Assembly (NCBI GenBank): GCA_023935145.1
Contig: CM043704.1
Span: forward strand, 97,226,873 to 97,290,872
Length of the DNA: 64,000 nucleotides
DNA from: Bretschneidera sinensis
Taxonomy: Eukaryota; Streptophyta; Magnoliopsida; Brassicales; Akaniaceae
Direction of reading: 5' to 3'
In this document: positions 21,847 through 33,966 of the stretch, in pieces
How positions within the stretch are numbered: the first letter of the stretch is position 1
Layout: every line of letters starts with the position of its first letter
The notes under the pieces: model-generated
What the model saw: only the letters and a program-made list of their open reading frames with translations
Told to the model about the DNA's origin: nothing
Databases searched by the model: none
Position numbers and translations under genes: made by a program

Positions 21847-24800
21847 ATGGCTGGCTCTGTTGTCTCCTCTGTTGCGCAAAGCATTAGTAATTTGCTCATA
21901 GAAGAAGGGAAATTCCTGCATGGGGTGAGCGATAAAGTTCGAGAGATTCAAACAGAGCTCAACTGGATGCAGGGCTTCTAGAAAGATGCAGATGCAAGAC
22001 GAAACGAAAATGAAAGAATACGCAATTGGGTGGCCGAAGTAAGAGATGCTGCTTACGATGCAGAGGACGTCATTCAGACCTTTTCCCATGAAGAAGCGTC
22101 CAGGAGGAGACCAGGTATGATGAATGTCCTCAAAAGATTTGTTTGCATTCTTAGTGAAGGGAAAGCACTCCACATGGTTGGGTCAGAGATTGAGGCCATT
22201 AACACCAGGATCTCTGATCTGACCAGAAGATTGCAAACTTATGGCTTAAAAGAGTTGAGGGATACAGAAGGCTCAAGTTCTTCACAACGAGAGCAAAGAC
22301 AATCTTTTCCTCATATCGTTGAACATAATGTTGTTGGTTTGGAAGATAATATTAAAGAATTTGTCACCGCTTTGCTATCTGAAAGAAAACAATTTCGAGT
22401 TGTTTCGATATGTGGCATGGGTGGTCTGGGGAAGACCACGCTTGCCAAGAAAATCTATCATCATACCCAAGTTAGGTGTCATTTTAATCAATTCGCTTGG
22501 TCCTATATTTCTCAACAATGTCAAAGAAGAGACGTGTGGGAGGCAATTCTTTCGGGGCTCACTAAAGGTGACAGGGACAGACTTAAAAAGTTGAGGGATG
22601 AAGAATTGGCGGAGGAGTTACATCAATTCTTGCAAAACAACAAATGTCTGGTCGTACTTGATGATATCTGGAGCATTCAAGCTTGGAATAGTCTAAAGGC
22701 TGCCTTCCCGGACGTAACAGGTAGCATAATATTGCTTACATCTCGCAAAAAAGATGTAGCTCTCTATGCAGATTCAAAAGGATTTCTTCATGAACCACAA
22801 TGCTTAAAAGATGAAGAGAGCTGGGAATTGTTTCAGAAGATAGCCTTTTCTAGAAAAGATCATTTGTTTCTCTTTTCAAATAGTTCGTGATAATAGTTCA
22901 AGATATTCACCATGTTTGTTTTAGTCACTTACTGATTATCCTCTTTGGTTAAATGATTAGTTTCTTTGCTCTTCCATCTTTTGATGCGCAATTGGGAAAT
23001 TTTTTAGTTTTTGCAAAGTGAACTAGAATTTTTATTTTTTTATTTTTTTATAAATAAGAACTAGAAAGATTGATTAAAAAAAGAATGATTCCAAAAGACA
23101 AGTTTTCCATTTAGTGAGGAGAAATAGGGAAGGTTGAACTAGAATATTAGTTTTCTGCAATTTCTCTTGCAGTTTAATCAACTTAGAAATTTGGATATGC
23201 AGACTAGTTGTGTGCTAATTTGACCTGATTCATGTGGACAGAGTTTTCAAATTTTTTGGAATTAAGTTAATTTCTTATTTTCTTCTTAAACAAATGCACA
23301 TTTTATTTACTCTCCTTGAAAAACGAGAAAGGAAAAAAGTTTTATATAGCAAGAACAAAAGAATACATTGGATTACAAATAGAAAGTATTTTATGCATAT
23401 AAATGTTAAATATTTCATTCAATTTTTGTTCTTTTGCAGAGTTTACCATTGATGGAAGAATGGAAGATCTAGGGAAGCAAATGGTTAAACATTGTGCAGG
23501 TTTACCTTTAGCCATCACAGTGCTCGGAGGACTCTTGCGCCGAAAAAATAAAGTAAATCAATGGCAAAACATGCACGATAACATCAAATCATACATTACT
23601 AGAGGCAATGGCCATGAAGAAAATCATTCAGACGTTTTTGATATGTTTTCTTTAAGCTACGATGATTTGCCACTCCAACTAAAGCACTGCTTTCTTTACT
23701 TGGGCCACTTTCCAGAGGATTATGAGATCCCTACAGAAAAATTGATTAGATTTTGGATTGCAGAAGGAATGATTACATTGGAGCAGCACAAAACTGAGGA
23801 TGTGGAAGATGTTGCAGAAGGCTACCTTGAGGAGCTGATAGAGAGGAGCATGGTTTTAGATGGAGAAAGAGATATTGGAAGTTCGAAAGTGATAACATGT
23901 CGCATGCATGATCTCATGAAAGATCTCTGTTTATTAAAAGCAGAAGAGGAAAGTTTTCTAAAAGTTATTAATCTTCAGCCTCAAGATGAAAATAATGATG
24001 TCATGTCTCCTTCGTCTTCGATGAATGGTAAATTTCGCAGGCTTGCTGTACATTTGAAAGGTAATACTTTTAGTCAAAAGCACATTAAAGGTCATCATCA
24101 CCTTAGGTCTCTCATATACTTTTCGACAGATAACTGGGAATTACTGGAACCAACCTTAAAGAATTTGAAAGTTCTTAGAGTCTTAGATCTTGAAAGTGTT
24201 CATATTAAAGGAGGGAAGTTGCCCAGAAATATTGGAGAACTCATCCACTTGAGATACCTTAGTTTACGAGATGCTAGAGGGGTATATGGTGAGCTGTTTG
24301 AGTTGCCATCATCTCTAGGGAATTTAAGATTTTTGCAGACTTTAGATTTATTTGTTGGTAGTGTAACGGTGCATGTACCAAATGTGATATGAAAGATGGA
24401 AAGGTTGAGGTATAAAACAAAGTTGCAATTGGGTACTTTGACAAAATTATGAACACTCAGGAATTTTAATTTGGAGCATTGCAATGTAAGTTATCTTCTG
24501 AATATGAAAAGTCTTAGAGACTTAGATATACGACTCCCTTGTAAAAGCATAGGTAGTTTTACGAAAATCACTGATGCATTAAATCATCTGCAAAACTTGA
24601 CATTATCATCATATATGGACTCAAATACGCCATTACCACCAGTTGGCGTAAGTACACCACCGTTATCGGGATTTGTTAATCTCTCAAGATTGGACTTAGA
24701 TCTGCACATGGAGAAGTTACCAGAACTCCCTCCTCACATCACCGCCATAACTTTATGGAGTTGTCGACTTGAGGAAGACCCAATGCCAACACTAGAGAAG

Positions 24801-25147
24801 CTACCTGACTTAAGGATCCTTCGCTTGATTTGGAAGGCATTTATTGGGAGGGAAATGGTTTGCTCTAGACAAGGTTTTTCTAGACTCCACTCTCTGCTCC
24901 TTCATGGCCTGTACAATTTAGAGGATTGGAGGATAGATGAAGGAGCCATGCCCAATCTTTGTAAACTGGAAATTATAAGCTGTCAGAAATTGAAGAGACT
25001 TCCAGATAGTTTGAGGTTCATCACAACCCTGCAAGAATTGACGATCATGCTTATGCCAAAGATGTTTAAAGATAAGTTGGTCCAAGGAGGAGAAGATTTC
25101 TACAAAGTCCATCACATACCTTCCGTCTTATTTATAGATTGTGATTA
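21847..25147 (+). pseudogene. NLR3: CNL pseudogene with several lesions
   Basis: Full length in outline and close to NLR1. Lesions are: TAG at 21979 (Leu45 in NLR1); a 55-bp deletion after 22861, bounded by a short gat repeat, that removes the exon-1 end and splice donor; TGA at 24390 (Trp in sisters); an in-frame 27-bp loss near 24416; a second Trp-to-TGA near 24450; and TAA near 25146 in place of Glu, four codons before the usual end. The CC motif (AEDVIQ), P-loop, LVVLDDIW, GLPL and MHD (CRMHDLM) are still readable. It cannot make a full receptor; fragments could be translated from 22030 or 23403. Confidence 0.93.
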
Positions 25148-25880
25148 AGAATGGGAATCATGAATAGATAAGCATACTCTCCTTGCTTCCTTAAGTCATC
25201 ATTCATTTTCTAGTCCTCTGTACGGTTCTTTTAAAAAAAAATTAACTTTTTTATGTTCGTATATAGAACTTGAAATTGCAACCATCTCAAACCTTTTCAT
25301 ACCTTCAATTTATCAGTATTTCTTTCCTTCAATCGATCAACACCTCTTTGCTCCTCTGATTTTCCTACTTATTCTAATTTTTTTCATCTGTTCTTAACTT
25401 TTTTTAATGAAAATTTGTCCTTAATGAATCATTATGTGTTATGCCATTCTGCTTTAATGAATTTATAATTGGCAAGCTTTGGTCTATTACATGAATAATA
25501 CTTGAAACTGTTGTCTTTTATTTTTGTCCTAGGAGAAGTAGACAATGAAAAGGTTTCCGTGGAGTTTTGATTGATTGTGATACATCAATAAAGGTAAGAA
25601 AAAAAAATTATAATTGATTTTTTTTTTGCTTATTCTTTCACCTCTACTAGTTCTAGTTTTACAAACCCAAATCTTTCTTCATTGTAGAACAGAGAAAAGC
25701 ATGTTCAGTTGATTAATATGTTTTCTTTTTCTTTACAGGTGAAGTCATCCATCATGAAATAAAGGACTCCCTTTTGTTTCAGTGAGATGAGACCAAGGTT
25801 TTACTTTGCTTAGGAACTTCTCTATATTTGTAATTTTGATTGTAAGATGAAGTGCTTGAAGTGATTGCGGTAACATAATG
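25148..25880 (+). other. NLR3 3' tail
   Basis: Carries the conserved tail signals: an aatag/ataagc site in place of the donor (gt lost to at), the gtcctag acceptor (about 25531), a gtaaga donor (about 25593) and a ctttacag acceptor (about 25738). No coding feature. Confidence 0.5.
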
Positions 25881-25884
25881 TTGA

Positions 25885-26240
25885 ATTATTTACCTTTTTT
25901 TTTTTTTTTTTGTAATTTGTTGAATATTTGTCTGTGGGTCGTGTTGTACCAATTTGTTGTGTGGTTTGCAATCTCTGGCGTATTGTATGCTTTGAAAACC
26001 TCATGTATATGTGAATTTTCTGTTTCGCGACTATAATTTGTTTGTGCATTTTGTTTAATAAATCCACAACATCATCAGGTAGTTTTTTAAAATACACAAA
26101 AGTAGCGGTATCAATTTCACTCCCTTTCTTGGCCAGGCCGTCAGCAAGGGAGTTAGTTTGTCTGTAACAGTGCTCAAGTTTGTGTTGTTTGAATGACTTC
26201 AGCAAGTACCAAGGTCTTTAGCCATAATCAGCCATGGTCT
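25885..26240 (-). mobile_element. LINE 3' end stub, copy C
   Basis: A run of T at 25895-25912 is the poly-A tail of the - strand LINE, followed by the C-terminal RNase H codons (LADGLAKKGSEID). It breaks near 26207 with an internal deletion before a short LINE piece (aaggtctttagcc). The N-terminal RNase H, the zf-RVT part and the bHLH pseudogene are missing in this copy. Confidence 0.8.
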
Positions 26241-26261
26241 TTAACAAACTTCTTGAACTAA

Positions 26262-26292
26262 CTTCTCTTCTCTTCTCTTCTCTTCTCTTCAT
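26262..26292. repeat. TTCTC microsatellite
   Basis: Six units of (t)tctct-type repeat lie at the junction between the LINE stub and the Copia stub. The junction probably marks a deletion end. Confidence 0.8.
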
Positions 26293-26314
26293 AGTCCTTT
26301 TGTCTTTACTCAGC

Positions 26315-26786
26315 AAAATCCAGTAGAGAGTCAAAATATTGAGAAATAGTTGACACTGTTGTGAACTTATCTAGCTTCGTTGGTTACTTTAGGATATGGG
26401 TGTTACACATCTATTATCACTGTTATTTATTGCGATAATCGTAGTGTCATGGTTATTGCTCATAATGATATTTTTCATGAACAGACCAAATTGATTGAGA
26501 ATGATTGTCATTTTGTTCATTAACATATCGATTGTGGTACCATTCGCTTTGTTTATGTTCGGAATGTTGATATCTTTACTAAGGCTCAATTACCTGACCG
26601 TTTTCATGAGTTAATTGACAAACTCAAGTTGGCATGAATATGTATTAGGTTGCTTGTCTAATTAGGTTTTAATTACTTGCTTAATTTATACTTACCATAT
26701 ATGATTCTTTGTATCACTATATATCACTATATATACTACAGTATATTTGTAAATCAATACATAATTATTACGATTCTTGTTTTTCA
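26315..26786 (+). mobile_element. Copia 3' end and partial LTR, copy C
   Basis: Matches the end of the copy A and D Copia remnants (gagaaatagttgacactgtt on; broken RNase H-region frame). The polypurine tract and the first LTR bases are deleted; the LTR resumes near 26636 and ends near 26786 (gtttttca). Inactive. Confidence 0.8.
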
Positions 26787-28391
26787 AAACTTTATTTTTC
26801 TTAGTTTTCTTTCAATTATAATAAAAGAAAAAAGTGAAAATTTCAAATTATATTAATAATATTTAAATAGTAAAAGGCCGAATTTTTTATAATAAAAAAA
26901 AGAAAAAGGCTAGAGTTAATGATAGATAGACTTAACTGGTTTATCTTTTTTAAAAACTATTTTTTTCATCAAATTGATATTTAATTTATAATTTGTTCCG
27001 ATATTAATAGAATGTCACGCTCTTAACTGTTCACCACAAAATGTTAAAAATATCTTCAATAAACTAATTTAAAAATCTAAAAGAATATGAAAAATAAAAA
27101 AGTTTTAAAAAAAACTTCTTTATCTTTTTCAATTTTTTTTTAACTTAAACCCACGTCTTCATTAAAAAATATTAGTAAATCCAAAACATATCTTGAAATT
27201 ATTAATTTCGTTTTTTATTATTTTTATGAGTTTTCTTAATTTTAAAATGTTTTTAAAATTTCTAATCATTTAAATGATAAATAATTAACGTATCAACATC
27301 CTACCACCGAACAAACCACAAACCAAAAAAAAAAAACTATTATTATACTTTGTACTATGAAGCTAGGGTGCTAATGACTTTGTTTGGTTATTATTTAAAT
27401 TAATTTTAATTTTTAATTTATTTTTTAAAATTTACAAAAAGTTTAGTTAAATTAAATCTATTTTTATTAAATATTAATTATAATGTTAATTAATAAATAA
27501 TTTCATTTTCTTTTAATATTTTTTAATAAAAAAACTCAATTTGAAATTGAGAAAACAAACATGTCATCAATATCGAATCCGTGACCGCTGACTAATTTTG
27601 TTTAATGGAAATAAACAATCAATTAAATCAATTTGGAAAAGCACTCACATCAGACAGCAAATCTATGCTTTTGACAGGGGTAGCAATTTCTTCACAAAAA
27701 AGAAGAATGAGCAATAAAAAAAAATTGAATTATAAATGATCAAAGATGGTGAGGGGCTCTGTAGGTTTGATGGAAAAGTGAAAAAATGAAAAGATGAGGA
27801 GAGAAACTTTATGACGACAAATTGTTTACTTTTTGACTAGTTGCATTTCTTCTTTCTTCTTTCTTCTTTCAATACAATTACCAGCTGATCAAGCCTTCTG
27901 CTTTTTCGTACTACAACATATCAAAATATCAGTAGTTCTGTTGTTTGAAGTGTCATTCACTTTTCTCTTCCTCTTGCGCAATTAGTTTACAGAAATCCCT
28001 ATGAATTCTTCGCAGTTTGACTCCAGCTTTGCTTTCTGAACAGACTAGAGAGTAATTGGCTTTTATTATTTTTTTTCTTAGTCCGAATCAAGTAAAGTTA
28101 TTTTGTTTAAGATTGTTTGTTCAACCCAAGTCTTAAAAACTTTGTTCACGTTTAGATACTTTAACTTAATAAAATCGAACACGATTCAAGCTTGACTCAA
28201 TTATATAAATTAACAGAATTTAAGTTCGTTCATAAATTAAAGCTTGAACCTGTTCAAAATTTTAAATGAGTATAAACAAAAAATTTAGATTCTTAAATCT
28301 CTCCAAACAAAAATAATTTCACAAAGTCGTTATCACCCTAGATTTTTCTCTAAACGTTACCCACTCGTAGTTTTTTAAATAAAAAAAACGC
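26787..28391. other. AT-rich spacer, no gene seen
   Basis: Very AT-rich with homopolymer runs. No ORF of note, no repeat boundary I can define, and no match to copy A or D spacer at this position beyond the first about 90 bases. Confidence 0.5.
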
Positions 28392-28660
28392 TTGCTCTCT
28401 GTCTTACTCGCTGAGGAACAAATGAGTTGGGTACTTTTGGCCATACCAGTTCTGTTAATAGTCATAGTTCGTTGGTTGTCATCTATGGAGAATCCAGACA
28501 ATCTCTTTGCCATGTCGCCATGGGACCGACGCCGACAGACCCACCACCACCCTGTCCGAGGGGAGCTCTCCGTGGGGTGTGGCTGCCTTGATTGTGTTAC
28601 TGCTAATTTTGGTGCAATATCAGTCAGTTTTTCTTGATAGCTGGTTTGTGTGATATACCA
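28392..28660 (+). pseudogene. Small membrane protein, 3' fragment (copy 2)
   Basis: Starts inside the family sequence at AEEQMSWVLLAIPVLL (no N-terminal helix). It keeps RWLSSMENPDNLFAMSPWD, then has a 1-nt insertion in the ccaccaccaccctgtccg run that shifts the frame (HPVRGELSV...). The missing 5' half and the frameshift make it a pseudogene of the 44996-45385 gene. Confidence 0.85.
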
Positions 28661-29868
28661 TATCATTATTATTTACTAAGATTGATAAATTAATTATTTT
28701 TGTCTTTTGGTTGGTTTTGTAAATTGCAATTACAAGTGATATATATACATACATGTATGTATATATATATATAGAATTGGGAATTGGGTTTTCGTTTAAT
28801 ACAATACTGATGTTTTTTTTCCCTTCTAATCAAGAAGGAAATATTTGCCTTAAGTTATACCTGGATGAGTGATTATTAGTACTAAATTCGACACCAATAC
28901 ATTCTGTCCCGGTCAAGAAAAAAATGCTACTGTTTGATTGCTGAGAAAGTTTACAAGGAAAATATAAAGAAGACAGAAATTTAATTGGATGTTATGTTCA
29001 AGTTGCTTGATCAGTTGAGTGGAAGTTTTACTTTTCTTTAATCTCTCAAATAATGATAACCCTTCAAACTTAATTTTAATTTTATTATTATTTTTTTTTT
29101 TGTTTTACCTTAATCAAACCTTGACTAATGCTTTAAGCTTTGAAATTCTTTTCGGTAATTTACAAGCTTTTGGTGTGCTTCTTTCTTTATATCAAGAGGT
29201 ACACACACTTTTTTTTTTCCTCTATCAAAATATTGAGTAAGATAGAGCTTCACGCGCGGTTAAGATTTATCCGGGCATTTATCGAATTATTTGAACTTGT
29301 TTAAAGTTCGGCTCGAGCATGAAAATTAAACTCGATTAATTTATCGAATCAAATTTGAATATCTTAAAATTTGGTTTGAAAGGTTTTCGAACAGTTTGAT
29401 AAGGTATTACCGAGTTCGAGCTTGAAAATTAGGCTTGAATAGCTTATCGAGCTGAGATCGAATACCTTAAAGTTCGGTTCAAAAGGCTTTCGAACCGTTC
29501 GATAAGGTATTATCGAGCTCGAGCTTGAATCAATATTTATTTAATACTTTTATTTATTGAAATTATAATTCAGCTCGAGCTCAAATAAACAATCTAAAGC
29601 TCAAGCTCGAGCTCGAGCTCGGGTTCAAATAGACTTAAATTGAAGGGTGAGAGTCGAGACAGTGCTCCAACAAAACTAATTTAAAGTGGCGCTATCTGAA
29701 ATCTTTGAAAACTTTAAAAGTGGGCTCATGATTTTTTTTCATGTTTACTATTTAGCCAATTAAATGAATAATTTTTTTTTGTTTTTAAATCATTAAAAAA
29801 TTTTAATTTTTTTTCATATATATATAAATAGTTTAAAAATTTTAAATTTTTTATATATTTTTAAAATA

Positions 29869-29934
<66 letters not shown>

Positions 29935-30147
29935 TATTAAAGTCAAATTTAAGTAAAAAAAAGTGATAAGTGATTAAAATTATGGCACAGAGGGAGTATT
30001 ATTTTATAAAAATTTTGAAACACTCCAGCATATTTAAAAGACTTACATCCCAACACCTCGAGGCTTATACCTCGAGACAAAACGTCCCACTTAACGTCTT
30101 CACCTTTAAAAACACTGAATACAACCTGAATTTTGAAGTACTTCTAA
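28661..30147. other. Spacer with TCGAGC-rich element and AC/AT microsatellite
   Basis: About 28660-29260 is shared with copies B and D. At 29265-29640 lies a TCGAGCTCGA-rich palindromic repeat. At 29869-29932 is an (AC)n(AT)n microsatellite. The last about 190 bases match 47820-48000, up to the Copia LTR. Confidence 0.6.
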
Positions 30148-30605
30148 TGGCAAGTTGGTGGAGACAATGGCTGCCAATATTAATGGTGAGCTGCCAAAAT
30201 TAATTAGAGTGGAGCTGCCAACATTAATGGTGAGCTGCCAATGAAGCCTATAAATACTCCTTTGGCTTTCATTTGTAATACACACCAATAAGAGTTTTCT
30301 TGAGAGTTACTACTTAGAGAGAAAAATTTGTTCCTTCTTTGTAAGTAATATTTTCCCGATTTTGTGAGAGAGTTGTTTCTCCTATTACAATAGAGATTAG
30401 ACAATTGTTATCTCATTGTAATTAGAGAGAAGATATCGTAATCCCTATTTTACAATAGTGAAATCCTCCTACACTTGCTCGTGGTTTTTTTCCCCAAATT
30501 TGTTCGGGGGTTTTTCTACGTAAAATATTTGTGTCAATTTTATCTTTATTTTTCTCATTTCACTTTAGTTGTGTGTTAGCTTCGACTTGGTAATTTTTTC
30601 TAACA
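30148..30605 (+). repeat. 5' LTR of the 30 kb Copia element
   Basis: 458 bp, TG...CA ends. It has short internal repeats of attaatggtgagctgcca near 30180-30240 and a TATA-like cctataaatactcc near 30247. It abuts the primer-binding site. Confidence 0.85.
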
Positions 30606-30657
30606 GTGGTATCAAAGCAATTGGTTGAGGGGTGTGAAGCAGATCGTTGTGAACAAA

Positions 30658-31235
30658 ATGTCAACTACGACAAAGTTTGATGTTGAGAAGTTTAACGGGA
30701 GTAATTTCTCGTTGTGGAAAATGAAGATTAAGGCAATTTTGAAGAAAGACGATTGTTTAGCAGCAATTGAAGAAAGGCCCGATAGATCACTGACGACAAC
30801 AAGTGGAACGAGATGGACGGCATCGCAATTGCCGTTCTGCACTTAGCACTAGCCGATGGAGTGTTATCTAGTGTGGTGGAAAAGAAGACTGCGAAGGAGA
30901 TTTGGGATACTCTAACAAGACTGTACGAGGCCAAGTCACTACACAATAAGATCTTCTTAAATAGGAGACTTTACACTCTTCGAATGGCAGAATCCACGTC
31001 GGTGACCGACCACATCAACATTTTGAATACTCTATTTTCACAACTTACATCGATGGGTTACACAATAGAGACATCTGAACGTGCAGAGCTTCTACTAAAA
31101 AGTTTACCTGACTCGTATGATCAACTCATCATCAACTTGACGAACAACATCCTCACGGACTATCTAGTCTTCGACGAAATTGCAGATGTTGTTTTGGAAG
31201 AAGAAACCAGGCGCAAAAACAAGGAAGACAGATAG
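30658..31235 (+). pseudogene. Copia gag (UBN2-type) remnant
   Basis: Starts at an ATG 53 bases after the LTR (MSTTTKFDVEKFNGSNFSLW). The frame shifts near 30815 and continues as NEMDGIAIAVLHLALADGV to the stop at 31233. It matches the gag-polypeptide family of LTR Copia elements. The frameshift makes it non-functional as one protein. Confidence 0.8.
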
Positions 31236-31259
31236 GCAGGTTCATAACAAGCGGAAGCT

Positions 31260-31934
31260 TTGACGATGATGAGAGGAAGATCAACGGAATGTGGCCCCAG
31301 TGGGAATCAGAATCATAGTAGATCGAAATCAAGCAGTAAGAAGAATTTCAAGTGCTACAACTGTGGCAAGAAAGGGCATGTCAAGAAGGATTGGTGGTAC
31401 AAAAAGAATAGTGAAGTCCCTGAGTCATCAAATGCTCAAGGGAATGTGGCAAGTGCCTCAGATGATGGTGAAGTTCTATACAGCGAGTCAACAACGACAG
31501 TTGGAGGCAGAAAGCAGTTCGCTGACATCTGGTTACTAGACTCAGGAGCAACATGGCACAAGACATCTCGGAGAAAATGGTTTCACAAATATGAACTAGT
31601 CTCAAGAGGTTCTGTACACATGGGTAATTATCATGCTTTGGAGATTGTTGGCATTGGTACTATCAAGATAAAGATGTTTGATGGTATAGTTCGCACTATT
31701 CAGGATGTACGACACGTGAAGGGCCTGAGGAATAATCTATTATCTTTGGGGCAAATAGATAGTCTTAGATGCAAGACCCATATCGAAAATGGGATCATGA
31801 AGATTGTCAAAGGTGCACTTGTGGTTATGAAGGTAGAAAAGATCGCAACGAATCTATTCATGCTAAAAGGGGAAACACTGAAAAAGCTGATGCGTGTGTC
31901 ATGTCAATCAACAAGGGAGAAGAGTCGACGATGA
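31260..31934 (+). pseudogene. Copia zinc knuckle and aspartic protease remnant
   Basis: Contains the CCHC knuckle CYNCGKKGHVKKDW, where the last Cys is replaced by Trp. It then has the protease active site LLDSGATWH and the region leading to integrase. The change in the knuckle suggests decay. Confidence 0.8.
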
Positions 31935-33087
31935 TGTGGCATCTCAAACTAGGTCATATGTAGGAACGAGGTTTGAAGATTATCTCTAACAAAAATCTGC
32001 TTCTAGGGCTCAAATTGGTAAATCTATCTTTCTGTAAGCATTGCGTTACAAGTAAGCAGCATAGATTGAAGTTTAGCAGATCTGATGCTAGGAGTAAATG
32101 CATTCTAGACTTGATTCATTATGATGTATGGGAGTCACTAGAAATGTCTCTAGGAGGAGCAAAGTACTTTATGTCTTTCATTGATGATTACTCCATGAGA
32201 TGTTGGGTGTATCCAATCAAGAAGAAGTCAGATGTATTTCCGGTATTCAAAGACTTCAAAGTGCGGGTGGAACTTGAATATGGGAAAAAGATCAAGTGCT
32301 TGAGGATAGATAATGGAAGAGAGTACACAGACGGCGAGTTTCTTACTCTTTGTAAGCGGGAAGGTGTCAAACGACAGTTCACAGTCACAAACACGCCTCA
32401 GCAAAATGGAGTGGCAGAGCGGATGAATAGAACTCTTATAGAAAGGATGAGAGCTATGTTGAGGACTGCAGGTGACCTAACTTTTTTTGGATAGAAGCAG
32501 CTAAAACCGCTTGTTATGTGATAAATCGGTCGCCATCAACAGTAATTAATTTAAAGACACTGATGGAGATGTGGACTGGTAAGCCAGCGGACTACTCTAC
32601 TTTACATTCTTTTGGATGTCCTGCGTATGTGATGTACAATGCCCTAGAAAGAACGAATTTGAATCCAAAATCTAGGAGGTGTATATTCTTGGGGTATGCT
32701 GACAGAGTAAAGGGGTATCGCCTGTGGGATCCCACTACCCGCAAGGTTGTTGTTAGCAGGGATGTGATCTTTGCAGAAAATCAACTACTACAAAAAGATG
32801 GAGACGATAGCACGTCGAAAGACGTTACAGAGACTACAACAATACAGGTGAAAAATAATCCGGTACAAGAAACTCCAGTTTCTACTAAAGCAGCACCAGA
32901 GCACGAGGTACAAGAACCAGTCGAGTCAGCGGCTCTAGAAGCTCGCCGGTCAACTCGTGAGAGAAGGCCGCCAGCTTGGCATTCAGAGTATGTTACTGAG
33001 AGTAATGTTGCATACTGTCTTTTAACGGAGGATGGAGAGCCCTCAACTTTCCAAGAAGCTACAAGTAGCTCAGATGTGTCTTTATAG
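31935..33087 (+). pseudogene. Copia integrase remnant
   Basis: The zinc-binding part reads MWHLKLGHM, then a stop (31962), then FCKHC. The core has Asp in FIDDYS, Asp in LRIDNGREY and Glu in NGVAERMN, so the DDE set is present. A 1-nt insertion in the T run near 32486 breaks the frame; it resumes at 32518 (MINRSPSTVIN) through FGCPAYV and RCIFLGYADRVKGY. It ends at a stop where relatives have Trp (SSDVSL then TAG) just before the deletion to the 3' LTR. Confidence 0.85.
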
Positions 33088-33101
33088 AGATTAGACTGGT
33101 C

Positions 33102-33463
33102 AGCCTATAAATACTCCTTTGGCTTTCATTTGTAATACACACCAATAAGAGTTTTCTTGAGAGTTACTACTTAGAGAGGAAAATTTGTTCCTTTTTTGTA
33201 AGTAATATTTTTCCGATTTTGTGAGAGAGTTGTTTCTCCTATTACAATAGAGATTAGACAATTGTTATCTCATTGTAATTAGAGAGAAGATGTTGTAATC
33301 TCTATTTTACAATAGTAAAATCCTCCTACACTTGCCCGTGGTTTTTTACCCCAAATTTGTTCGGGGGTTTTTTCCACGTAAAATATATGTGTCTATTTTA
33401 TCTTTATTTTTCTCATTTCACTTTAGTTGTGTGTTAGCTTCGACTTGGTAATTTTTCCTAACA
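33102..33463 (+). repeat. 3' LTR of the 30 kb Copia element, 5'-truncated
   Basis: Aligns to 30244-30605 with scattered substitutions and ends cctaaca. The first about 95 bases, the polypurine tract, RT and RNase H are deleted. The flank after it (acgtaatttg...) matches the start of the NLR upstream block, not the flank before the 5' LTR. Confidence 0.85.
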
Positions 33464-33966
33464 AATACGTAATTTGTTTTTATTTTAGAAACCAAATCAT
33501 GCAAATATAATTTTTTTTACTTTCAATAAACAAACTTTTTTTTCTTTTAAAATGATGATTTCATTGGACTAGTTCTGCCAGCACATAAGCATTGGATAAT
33601 TCTAGAGAAGAAGTTTCAAGAAAAGAATTTGTTCTTTAATTTTTTTTTATAAAGAAAAAAAGAACTAGTTCTGCCAGCACATAAGCATTGGATAATTCTT
33701 TTTGTTGGTTATTTGTCCTCTCATTCTTTATTTGAACCACAAGCATTGGATAATTACTTGTCATGTCTCATGTTTGGCTTTCTTCATGATCACTTGTCGT
33801 GGGAATCACTTTAGAGATCTTATACAAGTAATTAGACCTCAACTGTAGTGTTGCGATTAAATCAAACCTTTATAAATAGTAGGCAAATTAACAATCATTA
33901 ATACACGCGAACACTTTACTGAAAAACAATTGTTAACATAACTTCTCTGTCTTACAGTAAGCTGAA
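33464..33966 (+). repeat. Upstream block of NLR4, shortened
   Basis: Begins with the block-start sequence (ttttagaaaccaaatcatgc) but skips the LTR-like middle, joining near 33570. There is a local duplication of the gttctgccagcacataagc stretch (33576, 33668). It retains the TATA stretch (tttataaatag, about 33870). Confidence 0.7.

Larger units (their letters stand above)
30148..33463 (+). mobile_element. Copia retrotransposon with LTRs, deleted and non-autonomous
   Basis: The 5' LTR spans 30148-30605 (TG...ttctaaca). It is followed at once by a tRNA-Met-type primer site (gtggtatcaaagc). The internal part has gag (30658-31235, broken by one frameshift), a zinc knuckle, protease and integrase in disrupted frames, and then ends. 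RT and RNase H are gone. The 3' LTR (about 33102-33463) lacks its 5' part. The aligned LTR parts differ at roughly a dozen sites in 360, so the insertion is fairly young. Clear target-site duplication is not seen. Confidence 0.9.

Noticed and set aside
29869..29932. AC/AT tract as a structural or centromeric signal
   Set aside because: An ordinary microsatellite of about 64 bases; nothing else supports a special role.
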